From Mycolicibacterium septicum DSM 44393 (GTDB taxonomy: Bacteria > Actinomycetota > Actinomycetes > Mycobacteriales > Mycobacteriaceae), in assembly GCF_000455325.1 (NCBI RefSeq), contig NZ_HG322951.1:3634833-3674049 (forward strand): a DNA stretch of 39,217 bases. The letters are read 5' to 3'. Under the pieces are notes generated by a model that ran no database searches, was not told the origin of the DNA, and saw only the letters and a program-made list of their open reading frames with translations. Of the stretch, positions 15,652 to 24,971 are shown in pieces (positions within the stretch are counted from its first letter, which is position 1; each line of letters begins with the position of its first letter). The position numbers and the translations under genes were made by a program.

Positions 15652-16047
15652 ATGACTGATCCATCTCAGTCCCCAGACCCGTTGGATGGACCGCAGCCGG
15701 CCGGCTTTCCGCCGCCTGCGGGATACCCGCCACCACCGGGCTACCCGCCGTATCCGTCGCCGTACGGGGACCCTGGCGCGCCGTACGGCCGCCATCCCAT
15801 CACCGGTGAGCCGTTCTCCGACAAGTCCAAGGTGATCGCCGGGCTGTTGCAGTTGCTCGGGCTGTTCGGCCTCGTCGGTATCGGGCGTATCTACCTCGGC
15901 GACACCAAGTTGGGCGTCATCCAGTTGATCGTGGGTTTGGCGACCTGCACCGTCGGCGCCATCATCTGGGGGATCGTCGACGCGGTCCTGATCCTCACCG
16001 ACAAGGTGCGTGACCCGTACGGGCGTCCGCTGCGCGATGGAACGTAG
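15652..16047 (+). CDS. TM2-domain membrane protein with proline-rich N-terminus
   Basis: 131 residues. Residues 1-45 are Pro/Gly/Tyr-rich (repeats of the kind PPPAGYPPPPGYPPYP), typical of disordered cytoplasmic tails in mycobacterial envelope proteins. Residues about 58-120 form a TM2 domain: two hydrophobic helices separated by GIGRIYLGDTKLGVIQL, the conserved G-x-x-x-Y-L-G-x-x-x-x-G pattern. The function of TM2 proteins is not known. It follows lgt by 27 bases and overlaps the next gene by 11, so the three are probably co-transcribed. Equivalent small membrane genes follow lgt in M. tuberculosis (Rv1615/Rv1616). Confidence 0.88.
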   Translation: MTDPSQSPDPLDGPQPAGFPPPAGYPPPPGYPPYPSPYGDPGAPYGRHPITGEPFSDKSKVIAGLLQLLGLFGLVGIGRIYLGDTKLGVIQLIVGLATCTVGAIIWGIVDAVLILTDKVRDPYGRPLRDGT

Positions 16048-16450
16048 CGGCCGTACCACTACTTCGTCAGGGCGGTATTCGCTGCTGGCCGGGGGTGCAC
16101 TCGCGGTCGGCGCCCTCGCGTACATCGGTGTGGCCGATCCGCACCGTCCGGGCTTCTTGTTCCCGGGATGCCCGTTCAAGGCGCTGACCGGGTGGGACTG
16201 CCCGGCCTGCGGCGGCCTGCGGATGACCCACGACCTGCTGCACGGTGACGTGGGCGCAGCGGTCGTCGACAACGTATTCGTCCTGGTCGGCCTTCCCGTC
16301 CTGGTGGTGTGGCTGCTGGTGCGGTGGCGGCTGGGAAAGACCCTGTTCCCGCTGCCTGCGGCGATCACGATCGTGGTGACACTGGTGGCCTGGACGGTGG
16401 TGCGGAACCTGCCGGGCTTCCCGCTGGTCCCGTCGTTAACCGCTCAGTAG
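16037..16450 (+). CDS. DUF2752 small membrane protein
   Basis: 137 residues from ATG 16037, which lies inside the end of the TM2 gene. Three hydrophobic helices: about residues 15-32, 73-93 and 104-124. Between the first and second is the family motif FPGCPFKALTGWDCPACGGLR, with three to four cysteines that could bind metal or form disulfides, followed by MTHDLLHGD. DUF2752 proteins have no established function; the cysteine pattern is fully conserved here. It is the last gene before gltB, which has its own promoter. Confidence 0.85.
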   Translation: MERSGRTTTSSGRYSLLAGGALAVGALAYIGVADPHRPGFLFPGCPFKALTGWDCPACGGLRMTHDLLHGDVGAAVVDNVFVLVGLPVLVVWLLVRWRLGKTLFPLPAAITIVVTLVAWTVVRNLPGFPLVPSLTAQ

Positions 16451-16464
16451 TAGCCCACCTGCGC

Positions 16465-16473
16465 TGATACACT
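16465..16473 (+). promoter_or_regulatory. Extended -10 promoter of gltB
   Basis: TGATACACT combines the extended TGN element with TACACT. The predicted start is near 16480, giving a 5' leader of about 55 nt that contains the ribosome site GGAGG (16522-16526), nine bases before the GTG of gltB. No convincing -35 is seen at the usual distance. Confidence 0.55.
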
Positions 16474-16535
16474 GAAAATTCGGGCCGGTGCAGTCCCGGG
16501 ACCAGGATGTTCCGGACTTGCGGAGGTGCGATCAA

Positions 16536-19500
16536 GTGCTGTTCTCGGCATTGCCAGATGCGCAGGGGCTCTATGACCCCGCCAATGAGGCCGATTCCTG
16601 CGGCGTGGCCATGATCACCGATATCCAGGGCCGCCGTTCCCACGGCATCGTGAGCGACGGTCTGACCGCGCTCGAACATCTCGAACACCGCGGCGCTGCC
16701 GGGGCCGAACCGAACAGCGGGGACGGTGCCGGCATCCTGCTGCAACTGCCTGTCGAACTGCTGCGCGAGGTGGTCAACTTCGCCCTTCCCGGGCCGGCCG
16801 GAGACGGCAGCAACACCTTCGCCGCCGGTATCTGCTTCCTGCCTCAGGATGAGGACGCGCGCAGCGCCGCTCGCGCCCGCATCGAGGCATTGGCCGCGGA
16901 GGAAGGCCTTGAGGTTCTGGGCTGGCGCACGGTGCCGGTGGACCCGGACGGGGCCGGGATCGGCTCGACCGCGCTGGGTTGCATGCCCCACATGGCGCAG
17001 CTGTTCGTCACGACACCGGACGCCGACGGAGGCCGGTCGGGTGGAATCGAGCTCGACCGCAAGGTGTATCCGCTGCGCAAACGGGCCGAGCAGGGCACGG
17101 GCGTCGACGCGGTCTACTTCGCGTCGCTGTCCAGCCGGACCATCGTCTACAAGGGCATGCTGACGACAATGCAGCTGCCGCAATACTTTCCGGATTTGCG
17201 CGACGAGCGCTGCGTTAGTGCGATCGCGATCGTGCACAGCCGGTTCTCCACCAACACGTTCCCGTCCTGGCCGCTGGCACACCCGTTTCGGTTCGTCGCG
17301 CACAACGGTGAGATCAACACCGTGCGCGGAAACCGCAACCGCATGCACGCCCGCGAGGCGCTGCTCGCCAGCGCCCGGATTCCCGGTGACCTGAGCCGCT
17401 TGTCGCCGATCTGTACCCCGGACGCCTCCGACTCGGCGTCCTTCGACGAGGTGCTCGAGCTGCTGCACCTGGGCGGGCGCGATCTGCCGCACGCAGTGCT
17501 GATGATGATCCCGGAGGCGTGGCAGAACGCCACCACCATGGACGCGGCCGAGCGGGCGTTCTGGAAGTTCCACGCCTCGCTGATGGAGCCCTGGGACGGG
17601 CCGGCATGCGTCACCTTCACCGACGGCACCGTGGTCGGGGCGGTATTGGACCGCAACGGCTTACGGCCGGGCCGCTGGTGGCGCACGGTCGACGACCGGG
17701 TGATCCTGGCCAGTGAAAGCGGCGTGCTCGACGTGCCGTCGGGCGAGGTCGTCGCCAAGGGCCGCCTGCAGCCCGGCAAGATGTTCCTGGTCGACACCGC
17801 CGCCGGGCGCATCGTCCCCGACGACGAGATCAAGGAACAGCTGGCCGCGGCCGAACCCTATGGTGAGTGGCTGCACGCCGGACTGCTGGATCTCAGCACC
17901 TTGCCCGAACGGTCCCGGATCCAGCCGAATCACGATTCGGTGGTGCGCCGGCAGATCGCCTTCGGCTACACCGAAGAGGAACTGCGCATCCTGCTGACGC
18001 CGATGGCGGCCTCAGGCGGTGAGCCGCTCGGTTCGATGGGCACCGATACTCCCGTCGCGGTGCTCTCCAAACGCTCACGGCTGCTGTACGACTACTTCAT
18101 CGAACTGTTCGCCCAGGTGACCAACCCGCCGCTGGATGCCATCCGCGAAGAGGTGGTCACCTCGATGGCCCGCGTCATGGGGCCCGAGGAAAACCTGTTG
18201 GAACCCTCGGCAGCCTCGTGTCGCCAGATCGTGCTGCGGTGGCCGGTGCTCGACAACGACGAGCTGAGCAAGATCGTCCACATCAATGACGACGGCGAGC
18301 ATCCAGGTTTGCGCACCACGGTGCTGCGCGCCCTCTACGACGTCGAACGCGGTGCCGAAGGGCTGGCCGAAGCGCTCGATGACCTCCAGATGAGGGCCAC
18401 CGAGGCGATTGCCAAAGGTGCTCGCACACTGGTGATCTCCGATCGGGATTCCGACCACACCAGGGCCCCGATCCCGTCGCTGCTGGCGGTCTCGGCGGTG
18501 CATCACCACCTGGTGCGCACCAAAGAGCGGACCAAGGTGGCGCTCGTCGTGGAAAGCGGCGATGCCCGCGAAGTCCATCACATCGCGATGCTCATCGGGT
18601 ACGGCGCCGCCGCGGTCAATCCCTATCTCGCCTTCGAGTCGATCGAGGACCTGATCCGTGAGGGTGAGCTGACCGGCATCGAAACCGCCACCGCCGTGCG
18701 CAATTACGTCAAGGCGCTGGGCAAGGGCGTGGTCAAGGTGATGAGCAAGATGGGCATCTCCACGGTCGCTTCCTACACCGCGGCACAGGTTTTCGAGGCG
18801 ATCGGGCTGAGTCGCGACGTCGTCGACCAGTACTTCACCGGTACCACCAGCCAGCTCGGCGGCGTCGGGCTGGACGTGCTGGCCGAGGAGGTCAAGCTGC
18901 GTCACCGGCGTGCCTACCCGGAGAACCCGACCGAGCGGGTGCACCGTCGCCTCGAGGTCGGCGGTGAGTACGCATTCCGCCGGGAGGGTGAGCTGCACCT
19001 GTTCACCCCGGAAGTGGTGTTCCTGCTACAGCATTCGACCCGGACCGGGCGCCGCGACATCTTCGCCAAGTACTCCGAGGAGGTCGACCGGCTGTCCCGG
19101 GAGGGTGGGACGCTGCGCGGCCTGTTCGATTTCAAGAAGGGGCTGCGGCCTCCGGTCCCGTTGGAGGAGGTCGAACCGGTCGAAGCCATCGTGACCCGGT
19201 TCAACACCGGGGCCATGAGCTACGGGTCCATCTCGGCGGAGGCTCACGAGACCATGGCGATCGCCATGAACAACCTCGGTGGGCGGTCCAACAGTGGTGA
19301 AGGCGGTGAGGATGTGGACCGGCTCTACGATCCGCGCCGGCGTAGCGCCGTCAAGCAGGTCGCCTCCGGCCGCTTCGGCGTCACCAGTGACTATCTGGTG
19401 AACGCCACCGACATCCAGATCAAGATGGCCCAGGGTGCAAAACCTGGTGAGGGCGGCCAGCTTCCGGGCTACAAGGTGTACCCGAACATCGCCAAGACCC

Positions 19501-21104
19501 GGCACTCCACGCCCGGCGTTGGGCTGATCTCTCCGCCTCCGCACCACGACATCTATTCGATCGAGGATCTCGCCCAGCTGATCCACGATCTGAAGAACGC
19601 CAATGCAGACGCGCGGATCCATGTGAAGCTGGTCAGCAGTGTCGGGGTCGGCACGGTGGCTGCCGGGGTGTCCAAGGCGCACGCCGACGTCGTGCTGATC
19701 TCCGGGTATGACGGCGGCACCGGAGCGGCGCCGTTGACCTCGCTCAAGCACGCCGGGGCGCCGTGGGAGATCGGGCTGGCCGATACCCAGCAGACGCTCG
19801 TGCTCAATGGTTTGCGGGATCGGATCACCGTGCAGTGCGACGGCGGCATGCGCAGCGCACGCGATGTCATCGTGGCGGCGCTGCTCGGTGCCGAGGAGTT
19901 CGGTTTCGCCACCGCACCGCTGGTGGTGTCGGGCTGCATCATGATGCGGGTCTGCCACCTCGATACCTGCCCGGTCGGGGTGGCCACACAGAACCCCGAA
20001 TTACGGGCCCGGTTCAACGGCAAGCCCGAGTTCGTGGAGAACTTCTTCACCTTCATCGCCGAGGACATCCGCCGGTATCTGGCCGAGTTGGGATTCCGCA
20101 GCATCGACGAGGCGGTCGGCCACGCCGAGGTGCTCGACACCGATCCCGGTGTGGCGCACTGGAAGAGTCGCGGCCTCGATCTGAGCCCGATCTTCGCGCT
20201 ACCGACCGATGCCGACGGCGCCGTGCTCACCCAACGGCGGCGGGTCCGCGATCAGGACCACGGACTCGACCAGGCACTCGATCAGACCCTCATCCAACTC
20301 GCCGAGGGTGCGTTGGAAGATGCCCATCCGGTTCGGCTTGAGCTGCCCGTGCGCAACGTCAACCGCACGGTGGGCACCCTGCTGGGGGCAGAAGTCACCC
20401 GTCGCTACGGCGCGGCAGGATTGCCCGACAACACCATTCACATCACGTTGAACGGCTCGGCCGGCCAGTCGATCGGAGCCTTCCTGCCGCCGGGGGTCAC
20501 GCTGGAACTGATCGGTGACGCCAACGACTATGTGGGCAAGGGGCTTTCGGGCGGACGAGTGATCGTGCGGCCACCCGATGACGTGCTGTTCCTGCCCGAG
20601 GACAACGTGATCGCCGGCAACACCCTGCTCTACGGCGCCACCTCGGGTGAGGTGTTCCTGCGGGGCCGGGTCGGTGAACGGTTCTGCGCCCGCAATTCCG
20701 GGGCCTTGTCTGTCGTCGAGGGTGTGGGTGACCACGCGTGCGAGTACATGACGGGTGGCCGGGTGGTGATCCTGGGCAAGACGGGACGCAACCTGGCGGC
20801 CGGCATGTCCGGCGGCATCGCCTTCGTCCTCGGCCTGGACCCGGCCCGGGTCAACACCGAGATGGTGCAACTGCAGCAGTTGGAGGCCGAGGACCTGACC
20901 TGGCTGCACGACGTGGTCGCCGCACATGCGCGCCACACCGGCAGCACGCTGGCGGCCTCGATCCTGGCCGACTGGCCCAGGCGCAGTGCGCAATTCACCA
21001 AAGTAATGCCCACCGACTACCAGCGTGTGCTGCAGGCGACCCGGATGGCCAAGGCCGAGGGACGCGATGTGGACAGCGCGATCATGGAGGCCAGCCGTGG
21101 CTGA
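16536..21104 (+). CDS. gltB: Glutamate synthase (NADPH) large subunit
   Basis: GltB makes glutamate from glutamine and 2-oxoglutarate with electrons from GltD. 1522 residues. The chain has a short propeptide; Cys22 in EADSCGVAM should become the N-terminal nucleophile after cleavage. Residues 22 to about 430 are the class II glutamine amidotransferase, followed by a linking domain, the FMN-binding synthase barrel (GRSNSGEGGED, SGYDGGTGAAPLTS), and a C-terminal beta-helix. The 3Fe-4S ligands are the three Cys of CIMMRVCHLDTC (C-x5-C-x4-C). GTG 16536 is chosen from the GGAGG spacing and propeptide length. Overlaps gltD by 8 nt. Confidence 0.97.
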   Translation: MLFSALPDAQGLYDPANEADSCGVAMITDIQGRRSHGIVSDGLTALEHLEHRGAAGAEPNSGDGAGILLQLPVELLREVVNFALPGPAGDGSNTFAAGICFLPQDEDARSAARARIEALAAEEGLEVLGWRTVPVDPDGAGIGSTALGCMPHMAQLFVTTPDADGGRSGGIELDRKVYPLRKRAEQGTGVDAVYFASLSSRTIVYKGMLTTMQLPQYFPDLRDERCVSAIAIVHSRFSTNTFPSWPLAHPFRFVAHNGEINTVRGNRNRMHAREALLASARIPGDLSRLSPICTPDASDSASFDEVLELLHLGGRDLPHAVLMMIPEAWQNATTMDAAERAFWKFHASLMEPWDGPACVTFTDGTVVGAVLDRNGLRPGRWWRTVDDRVILASESGVLDVPSGEVVAKGRLQPGKMFLVDTAAGRIVPDDEIKEQLAAAEPYGEWLHAGLLDLSTLPERSRIQPNHDSVVRRQIAFGYTEEELRILLTPMAASGGEPLGSMGTDTPVAVLSKRSRLLYDYFIELFAQVTNPPLDAIREEVVTSMARVMGPEENLLEPSAASCRQIVLRWPVLDNDELSKIVHINDDGEHPGLRTTVLRALYDVERGAEGLAEALDDLQMRATEAIAKGARTLVISDRDSDHTRAPIPSLLAVSAVHHHLVRTKERTKVALVVESGDAREVHHIAMLIGYGAAAVNPYLAFESIEDLIREGELTGIETATAVRNYVKALGKGVVKVMSKMGISTVASYTAAQVFEAIGLSRDVVDQYFTGTTSQLGGVGLDVLAEEVKLRHRRAYPENPTERVHRRLEVGGEYAFRREGELHLFTPEVVFLLQHSTRTGRRDIFAKYSEEVDRLSREGGTLRGLFDFKKGLRPPVPLEEVEPVEAIVTRFNTGAMSYGSISAEAHETMAIAMNNLGGRSNSGEGGEDVDRLYDPRRRSAVKQVASGRFGVTSDYLVNATDIQIKMAQGAKPGEGGQLPGYKVYPNIAKTRHSTPGVGLISPPPHHDIYSIEDLAQLIHDLKNANADARIHVKLVSSVGVGTVAAGVSKAHADVVLISGYDGGTGAAPLTSLKHAGAPWEIGLADTQQTLVLNGLRDRITVQCDGGMRSARDVIVAALLGAEEFGFATAPLVVSGCIMMRVCHLDTCPVGVATQNPELRARFNGKPEFVENFFTFIAEDIRRYLAELGFRSIDEAVGHAEVLDTDPGVAHWKSRGLDLSPIFALPTDADGAVLTQRRRVRDQDHGLDQALDQTLIQLAEGALEDAHPVRLELPVRNVNRTVGTLLGAEVTRRYGAAGLPDNTIHITLNGSAGQSIGAFLPPGVTLELIGDANDYVGKGLSGGRVIVRPPDDVLFLPEDNVIAGNTLLYGATSGEVFLRGRVGERFCARNSGALSVVEGVGDHACEYMTGGRVVILGKTGRNLAAGMSGGIAFVLGLDPARVNTEMVQLQQLEAEDLTWLHDVVAAHARHTGSTLAASILADWPRRSAQFTKVMPTDYQRVLQATRMAKAEGRDVDSAIMEASRG

Positions 21105-22599
21105 TCCGACCGGATTTCTTCGGGTACCCAAGATCGAGGCCGCCAAGCGGCCCGTCGAGGAACGTGTGGGGGACTGGCGCGAGGTATACGAGCGTGAGGA
21201 TCCCAATGAGCGCGCCGGGGAGGTGGCGCAGCAGGCGCGTCGCTGTATGGATTGCGGCATCCCGTTCTGCCACTCCGGCAAGGCCGGCTGCCCGTTGGGC
21301 AACCTGATCCCGGAATGGAATGACTTGGTGCGGCGCGGCCGCTGGGACGCGGCCAGCGATCGTCTGCACGCCACCAACAACTTCCCGGAGTTCACCGGGC
21401 GGCTGTGTCCGGCGCCATGCGAGTCGGCCTGCGTGCTGTCGATCGCGGAGGAGCAGACCGGCGGCAGTGTGACGATCAAGCGGATCGAGCAGACGATCGC
21501 CGATCACGCCTGGATGAACGGCACCGTCGAACCTCAGCCCGCCGCGATCTCCACCGGCAAGAGCGTCGCCGTCGTCGGGTCGGGCCCGGCGGGTTTGGCT
21601 GCCGCACAACAACTCACCCGCGCGGGCCACGAGGTCACGGTCTACGAGCGCGATGACCGGGTGGGTGGGCTGCTGCGCTACGGCATCCCCGAGTACAAGC
21701 TCGAGAAGTCGGTTCTCAATCAGCGCCTGGCCCAGATGCGTGCCGAGGGCACGCGATTCGTCACCGAATGCGAGGTCGGCGTCGATCTCACTGTCGAGCA
21801 GCTGCGCCAGCGCCATCAGGCGGTGGTGCTGGCGGTCGGTGCGCTGCGGGGTCGCGACAACGAGGTGCCCGGCCGGGAACTCGATGGTGTGCACCTGGCC
21901 ATGGAGCACCTGGTGCCGGCCAACCGGGAGTGCGAGGGCGACTCGTCCACACCCATCTCGGCGGCGGGCAAACACGTGGTGATCATCGGTGGCGGTGACA
22001 CCGGCGCGGACTGCCTGGGCACCGCGCACCGGCAGGGCGCGGCCACGGTGACTCAGCTCGACTACAACACCGAGCCGCCCGAGACCCGAGACGACGACCT
22101 CTCGCCGTGGCCCACGTGGCCATTGGTGCTGCGGACCTCCCCGGCGCACGCCGAAGGCGGCGCCCGCCGCTTCGAGGTGGCTGTGCAGCGATTCATCGGC
22201 GACGACAACGGCCATGTGCGGGCCATCGAGATCGCCGAGGTCCGGGTGACCAGGGACGCCGAGGGGCGCCGCGAGATCACCCCGGTGGGCGAGTCGTTGC
22301 AGATTCCCTGCGACCTGGCGCTGCTGGCGATCGGGTTCGAGGGTGTCGAGCACATGGCCTTGCTCGACGGGCTGGACCTGAAGCTGACCCGGCGCGGCAC
22401 CGTGTCCTGTGGTTCGGACTGGCAGACCGACGCCCCCGGGGTGTTCGTGTGCGGCGACGCGCACCGGGGCGCCTCGCTGGTGGTGTGGGCCATCGCCGAG
22501 GGCCGCAGCGCGGCGCACGCGGTCGACGCGTACCTGATGGGCGAGTCGGATCTGCCGGCCCCGGTGCGGCCCGGCACCCTCCCTCTGGTCGTCATCTGA
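21097..22599 (+). CDS. gltD: Glutamate synthase small subunit
   Basis: GltD takes electrons from NADPH through FAD and two 4Fe-4S clusters to GltB. 500 residues. The N-terminal cluster domain has CMDCGIPFCHSGKAGC and CPAPCESAC. The FAD site is VVGSGPAGLAAA (about 155-166) followed by the acidic end of strand two in VYERDD; the pyridine nucleotide site is IIGGGDTGAD. The C-terminal FAD contact is VFVCGDAHRGASLVVWAI. GTG 21097 lies within the last codons of gltB, giving coupled translation. It is followed after 27 bases by pykA with its own promoter. Confidence 0.97.
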   Translation: MADPTGFLRVPKIEAAKRPVEERVGDWREVYEREDPNERAGEVAQQARRCMDCGIPFCHSGKAGCPLGNLIPEWNDLVRRGRWDAASDRLHATNNFPEFTGRLCPAPCESACVLSIAEEQTGGSVTIKRIEQTIADHAWMNGTVEPQPAAISTGKSVAVVGSGPAGLAAAQQLTRAGHEVTVYERDDRVGGLLRYGIPEYKLEKSVLNQRLAQMRAEGTRFVTECEVGVDLTVEQLRQRHQAVVLAVGALRGRDNEVPGRELDGVHLAMEHLVPANRECEGDSSTPISAAGKHVVIIGGGDTGADCLGTAHRQGAATVTQLDYNTEPPETRDDDLSPWPTWPLVLRTSPAHAEGGARRFEVAVQRFIGDDNGHVRAIEIAEVRVTRDAEGRREITPVGESLQIPCDLALLAIGFEGVEHMALLDGLDLKLTRRGTVSCGSDWQTDAPGVFVCGDAHRGASLVVWAIAEGRSAAHAVDAYLMGESDLPAPVRPGTLPLVVI

Positions 22600-22612
22600 A
22601 TCGATTAACGAC

Positions 22613-22618
22613 TATGCT
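22613..22618 (+). promoter_or_regulatory. -10 box of a leaderless pykA transcript
   Basis: TATGCT ends eight bases before GTG 22627, which places the transcription start at the start codon. No ribosome binding site precedes the GTG. This supports leaderless translation of pykA, separate from gltBD. Confidence 0.6.
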
Positions 22619-22626
22619 GACGTGAC

Positions 22627-24045
22627 GTGAGCAGACGCGGAAAGATCGTTTGTACGCTTGGTCCCGCTACCAGCACGGATGAGACGGTGCGGGCCCTGGT
22701 GGAGGCCGGTATGGATGTCGCCCGGCTGAACTTCAGCCACGGTGACTACACGGACCACGAGGCCGCCTACAAGCGGGTGCGGGCGGCATCAGATGCCACC
22801 GGCCGCGCAGTGGGCGTGCTCGCTGACCTGCAGGGTCCCAAGATCCGGCTGGGCCGCTTCGCCGATGGTCCCACCTACTGGGCGGCCGGTGAATCGGTGC
22901 GGATCACCGTCGACGACTGTGAGGGCACCCACGACCGGGTGTCCACCACCTACAAGCGGTTGGCCGAGGATGCCCGGCCGGGGGATCGGGTCCTCGTCGA
23001 CGACGGCAACGTCGGTCTGAAGGTCGATGAGATCGACGGCACCGACGTCGTTTGCACGGTCACCGAGGGCGGACCGGTCAGCAACAACAAGGGCATGTCG
23101 CTGCCCGGGATGAACGTGACGGCGCCGGCACTGTCCGAGAAGGACATCGAGGATCTCGAGTTCGCGCTGCGCCTGGGCGTCGATCTCATCGCGCTGTCGT
23201 TCGTCCGTTCGCCCGCCGACATCGAACTCGTCCATGAGGTGATGGACCGGGTCGGCCGGCGCGTTCCGGTGATCGCCAAGCTGGAGAAGCCGGAGGCCGT
23301 CGAGAACCTCGAGGCGATCGTGCTGGCGTTCGACGCGATCATGGTCGCCCGCGGTGACCTCGGCGTCGAGCTGCCGCTGGAGGAAGTGCCGCTGGTCCAG
23401 AAGCGCGCCATCCAGATGGCAAGGGAGAACGCCAAACCCGTCATCGTCGCCACCCAGATGCTGGAGTCGATGATCGAAAGCTCCCGGCCCACCCGGGCCG
23501 AGGCCTCCGATGTCGCCAACGCCGTCCTCGACGGTGCTGACGCGGTGATGCTCTCCGGGGAGACCTCGGTCGGCAAGTACCCGCTGGAGGCGGTCCAGAC
23601 GATGGCCCGCATCATCAAGGCGGTCGAGGACAACTCGGTGACGGTGCCGCCGCTGACCCACACCCCCCGCACCAAGCGCGGTGTCATCTCCTACGCGGCC
23701 CGCGATATCGGTGAGCGGCTCGACGCCAAGGCGCTGGTGGCGTTCACCCAGTCCGGGGACACCGTCCGCCGCCTGGCCCGGCTGCACACCCCGCTTCCGG
23801 TCCTGGCGTTCACGGCGCTTCCCGAGGTTCGCAGCCAGTTGGCGCTCACCTGGGGCACCGAGACGTTCATCGTGCCGCAGATGGCCAGCACCGACGACAT
23901 GATCCGGCAGGTCGACAAGTCGCTGCTGGACCTGGGCCGCTACAAGCGCGGTGAGCTGGTGGTCATCGTCGCGGGCGCCCCGCCCGGCACAGTAGGCTCC
24001 ACGAATCTGATCCACGTGCACCGCATCGGGGAGGACGACGTCTAG
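22627..24045 (+). CDS. pykA: Pyruvate kinase
   Basis: PykA converts phosphoenolpyruvate and ADP to pyruvate and ATP, the last step of glycolysis. 472 residues, normal for the bacterial enzyme. Motifs: RRGKIVCTLGPAT at the N-terminus, RLNFSHG (substrate Arg), LADLQGPKIRLG opening the B domain, IAKLEKPEAVEN (catalytic Lys), MVARGDLGVELP (metal ligands), ATQMLESMI and SGETSVGKYP. The C-terminal effector domain is complete. The GTG start is set by the adjacent -10 box and the absence of family sequence upstream. The position before tesB is conserved in mycobacteria. Confidence 0.97.
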   Translation: MSRRGKIVCTLGPATSTDETVRALVEAGMDVARLNFSHGDYTDHEAAYKRVRAASDATGRAVGVLADLQGPKIRLGRFADGPTYWAAGESVRITVDDCEGTHDRVSTTYKRLAEDARPGDRVLVDDGNVGLKVDEIDGTDVVCTVTEGGPVSNNKGMSLPGMNVTAPALSEKDIEDLEFALRLGVDLIALSFVRSPADIELVHEVMDRVGRRVPVIAKLEKPEAVENLEAIVLAFDAIMVARGDLGVELPLEEVPLVQKRAIQMARENAKPVIVATQMLESMIESSRPTRAEASDVANAVLDGADAVMLSGETSVGKYPLEAVQTMARIIKAVEDNSVTVPPLTHTPRTKRGVISYAARDIGERLDAKALVAFTQSGDTVRRLARLHTPLPVLAFTALPEVRSQLALTWGTETFIVPQMASTDDMIRQVDKSLLDLGRYKRGELVVIVAGAPPGTVGSTNLIHVHRIGEDDV

Positions 24046-24092
24046 CGGTCCTCAGCCGGAGAGCGCCTGCAAAAGATCTCGAAAGGCATTCC

Positions 24093-24965
24093 TTGACACA
24101 CCCGGATTTCGAGGAGCTGCTGGCTGTTCTCGATCTGAATCGCGTCGATGACGATCTGTTCATCGGTTCGCATCCGAGCAAGAACCCGGTGCGCACCTTC
24201 GGTGGGCAGATGGTCGCGCAGGCTTTCGTCGCCGGCGGCCGCACGCTGGAGCACAAACTCGCCCCGAGTGCGTTGAACGCGCACTTCATCGCCGGTGGCG
24301 ATCCGGAGAAGGATCTGGAGTTCCACGTCGTGCAGCTGCGCGACGAGCGCCGGTTCGCCAACCGCCGCGTGGATGTCATGCAGGACGGCAACCTGCTGAC
24401 CACGGTGATGCTGTCCTACATGAACGCCGGCCGGGGGCTGGAGCACAGCGTGCCCGCGCCGGAGGTTCCGCATCCGGACACGCTGCCCAAGATCGATGAG
24501 CTGCTCCGCGGTTATGAGAAGACGGTGCCGTTGTTCGTCGAGGCGTTGCGCCCGATCGAATGGCGGTACACCAACGATCCGTCCTGGGTGATGCGGGACA
24601 AGGGCGGCAAGCTCGATCACAACCGGGTGTGGCTCAAGACCGAAGGCGTGATGCCCAGCGATCCCGTGCTGCACGGTGCGGCCCTGGTGTACTCCTCGGA
24701 CACCACGGTGCTCGATTCGATCATCACCACCCACGGGTTGTCCTGGGGATTCGACCGGATCTTCGCGGTGACGATGAACCACTCGGTGTGGTTCCACCGG
24801 CCGATCAAATTCGACGAGTGGGTGCTGTACTCCACCACTTCGCCGGTCGCCGCGGAATCCCGTGGGCTGGGCACCGGACACTTCTTCGACGCCTCGGGCC
24901 ACTTGTTGGCGACGGTGGTGCAGGAAGGCATCGTCAAGTACTTCCCCGATACCACCAGGTCGTGA
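24093..24965 (+). CDS. tesB: Acyl-CoA thioesterase II
   Basis: TesB hydrolyses medium- and long-chain acyl-CoA to free acid and CoA. 290 residues forming two hotdog domains. The first carries RTFGGQMVAQAF; the second carries ALVYSSDTTVLDS (catalytic Asp of the family), then GLGTGHFFDASGHLLATVVQEG with the conserved Gln. TTG 24093 is chosen because GAAAGG (24081-24086) sits six bases before it and no ATG or GTG gives the family N-terminus. It lies 47 bases after pykA and is convergent, six bases apart, with the DUF4190 gene. Confidence 0.93.
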   Translation: MTHPDFEELLAVLDLNRVDDDLFIGSHPSKNPVRTFGGQMVAQAFVAGGRTLEHKLAPSALNAHFIAGGDPEKDLEFHVVQLRDERRFANRRVDVMQDGNLLTTVMLSYMNAGRGLEHSVPAPEVPHPDTLPKIDELLRGYEKTVPLFVEALRPIEWRYTNDPSWVMRDKGGKLDHNRVWLKTEGVMPSDPVLHGAALVYSSDTTVLDSIITTHGLSWGFDRIFAVTMNHSVWFHRPIKFDEWVLYSTTSPVAAESRGLGTGHFFDASGHLLATVVQEGIVKYFPDTTRS

Positions 24966-24971
24966 GGATGC

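Noticed and set aside
14124..15653. A 509-codon minus-strand frame rich in serine and alanine opposite the lgt tail, and a 583-codon glycine/leucine-rich frame at 14617-16368
   Set aside because: Both are by-products of the repetitive GAG/GAC/GCC codons of the acidic tail; there is no start context or family sequence, and the plus-strand frame continues from a complete Lgt.
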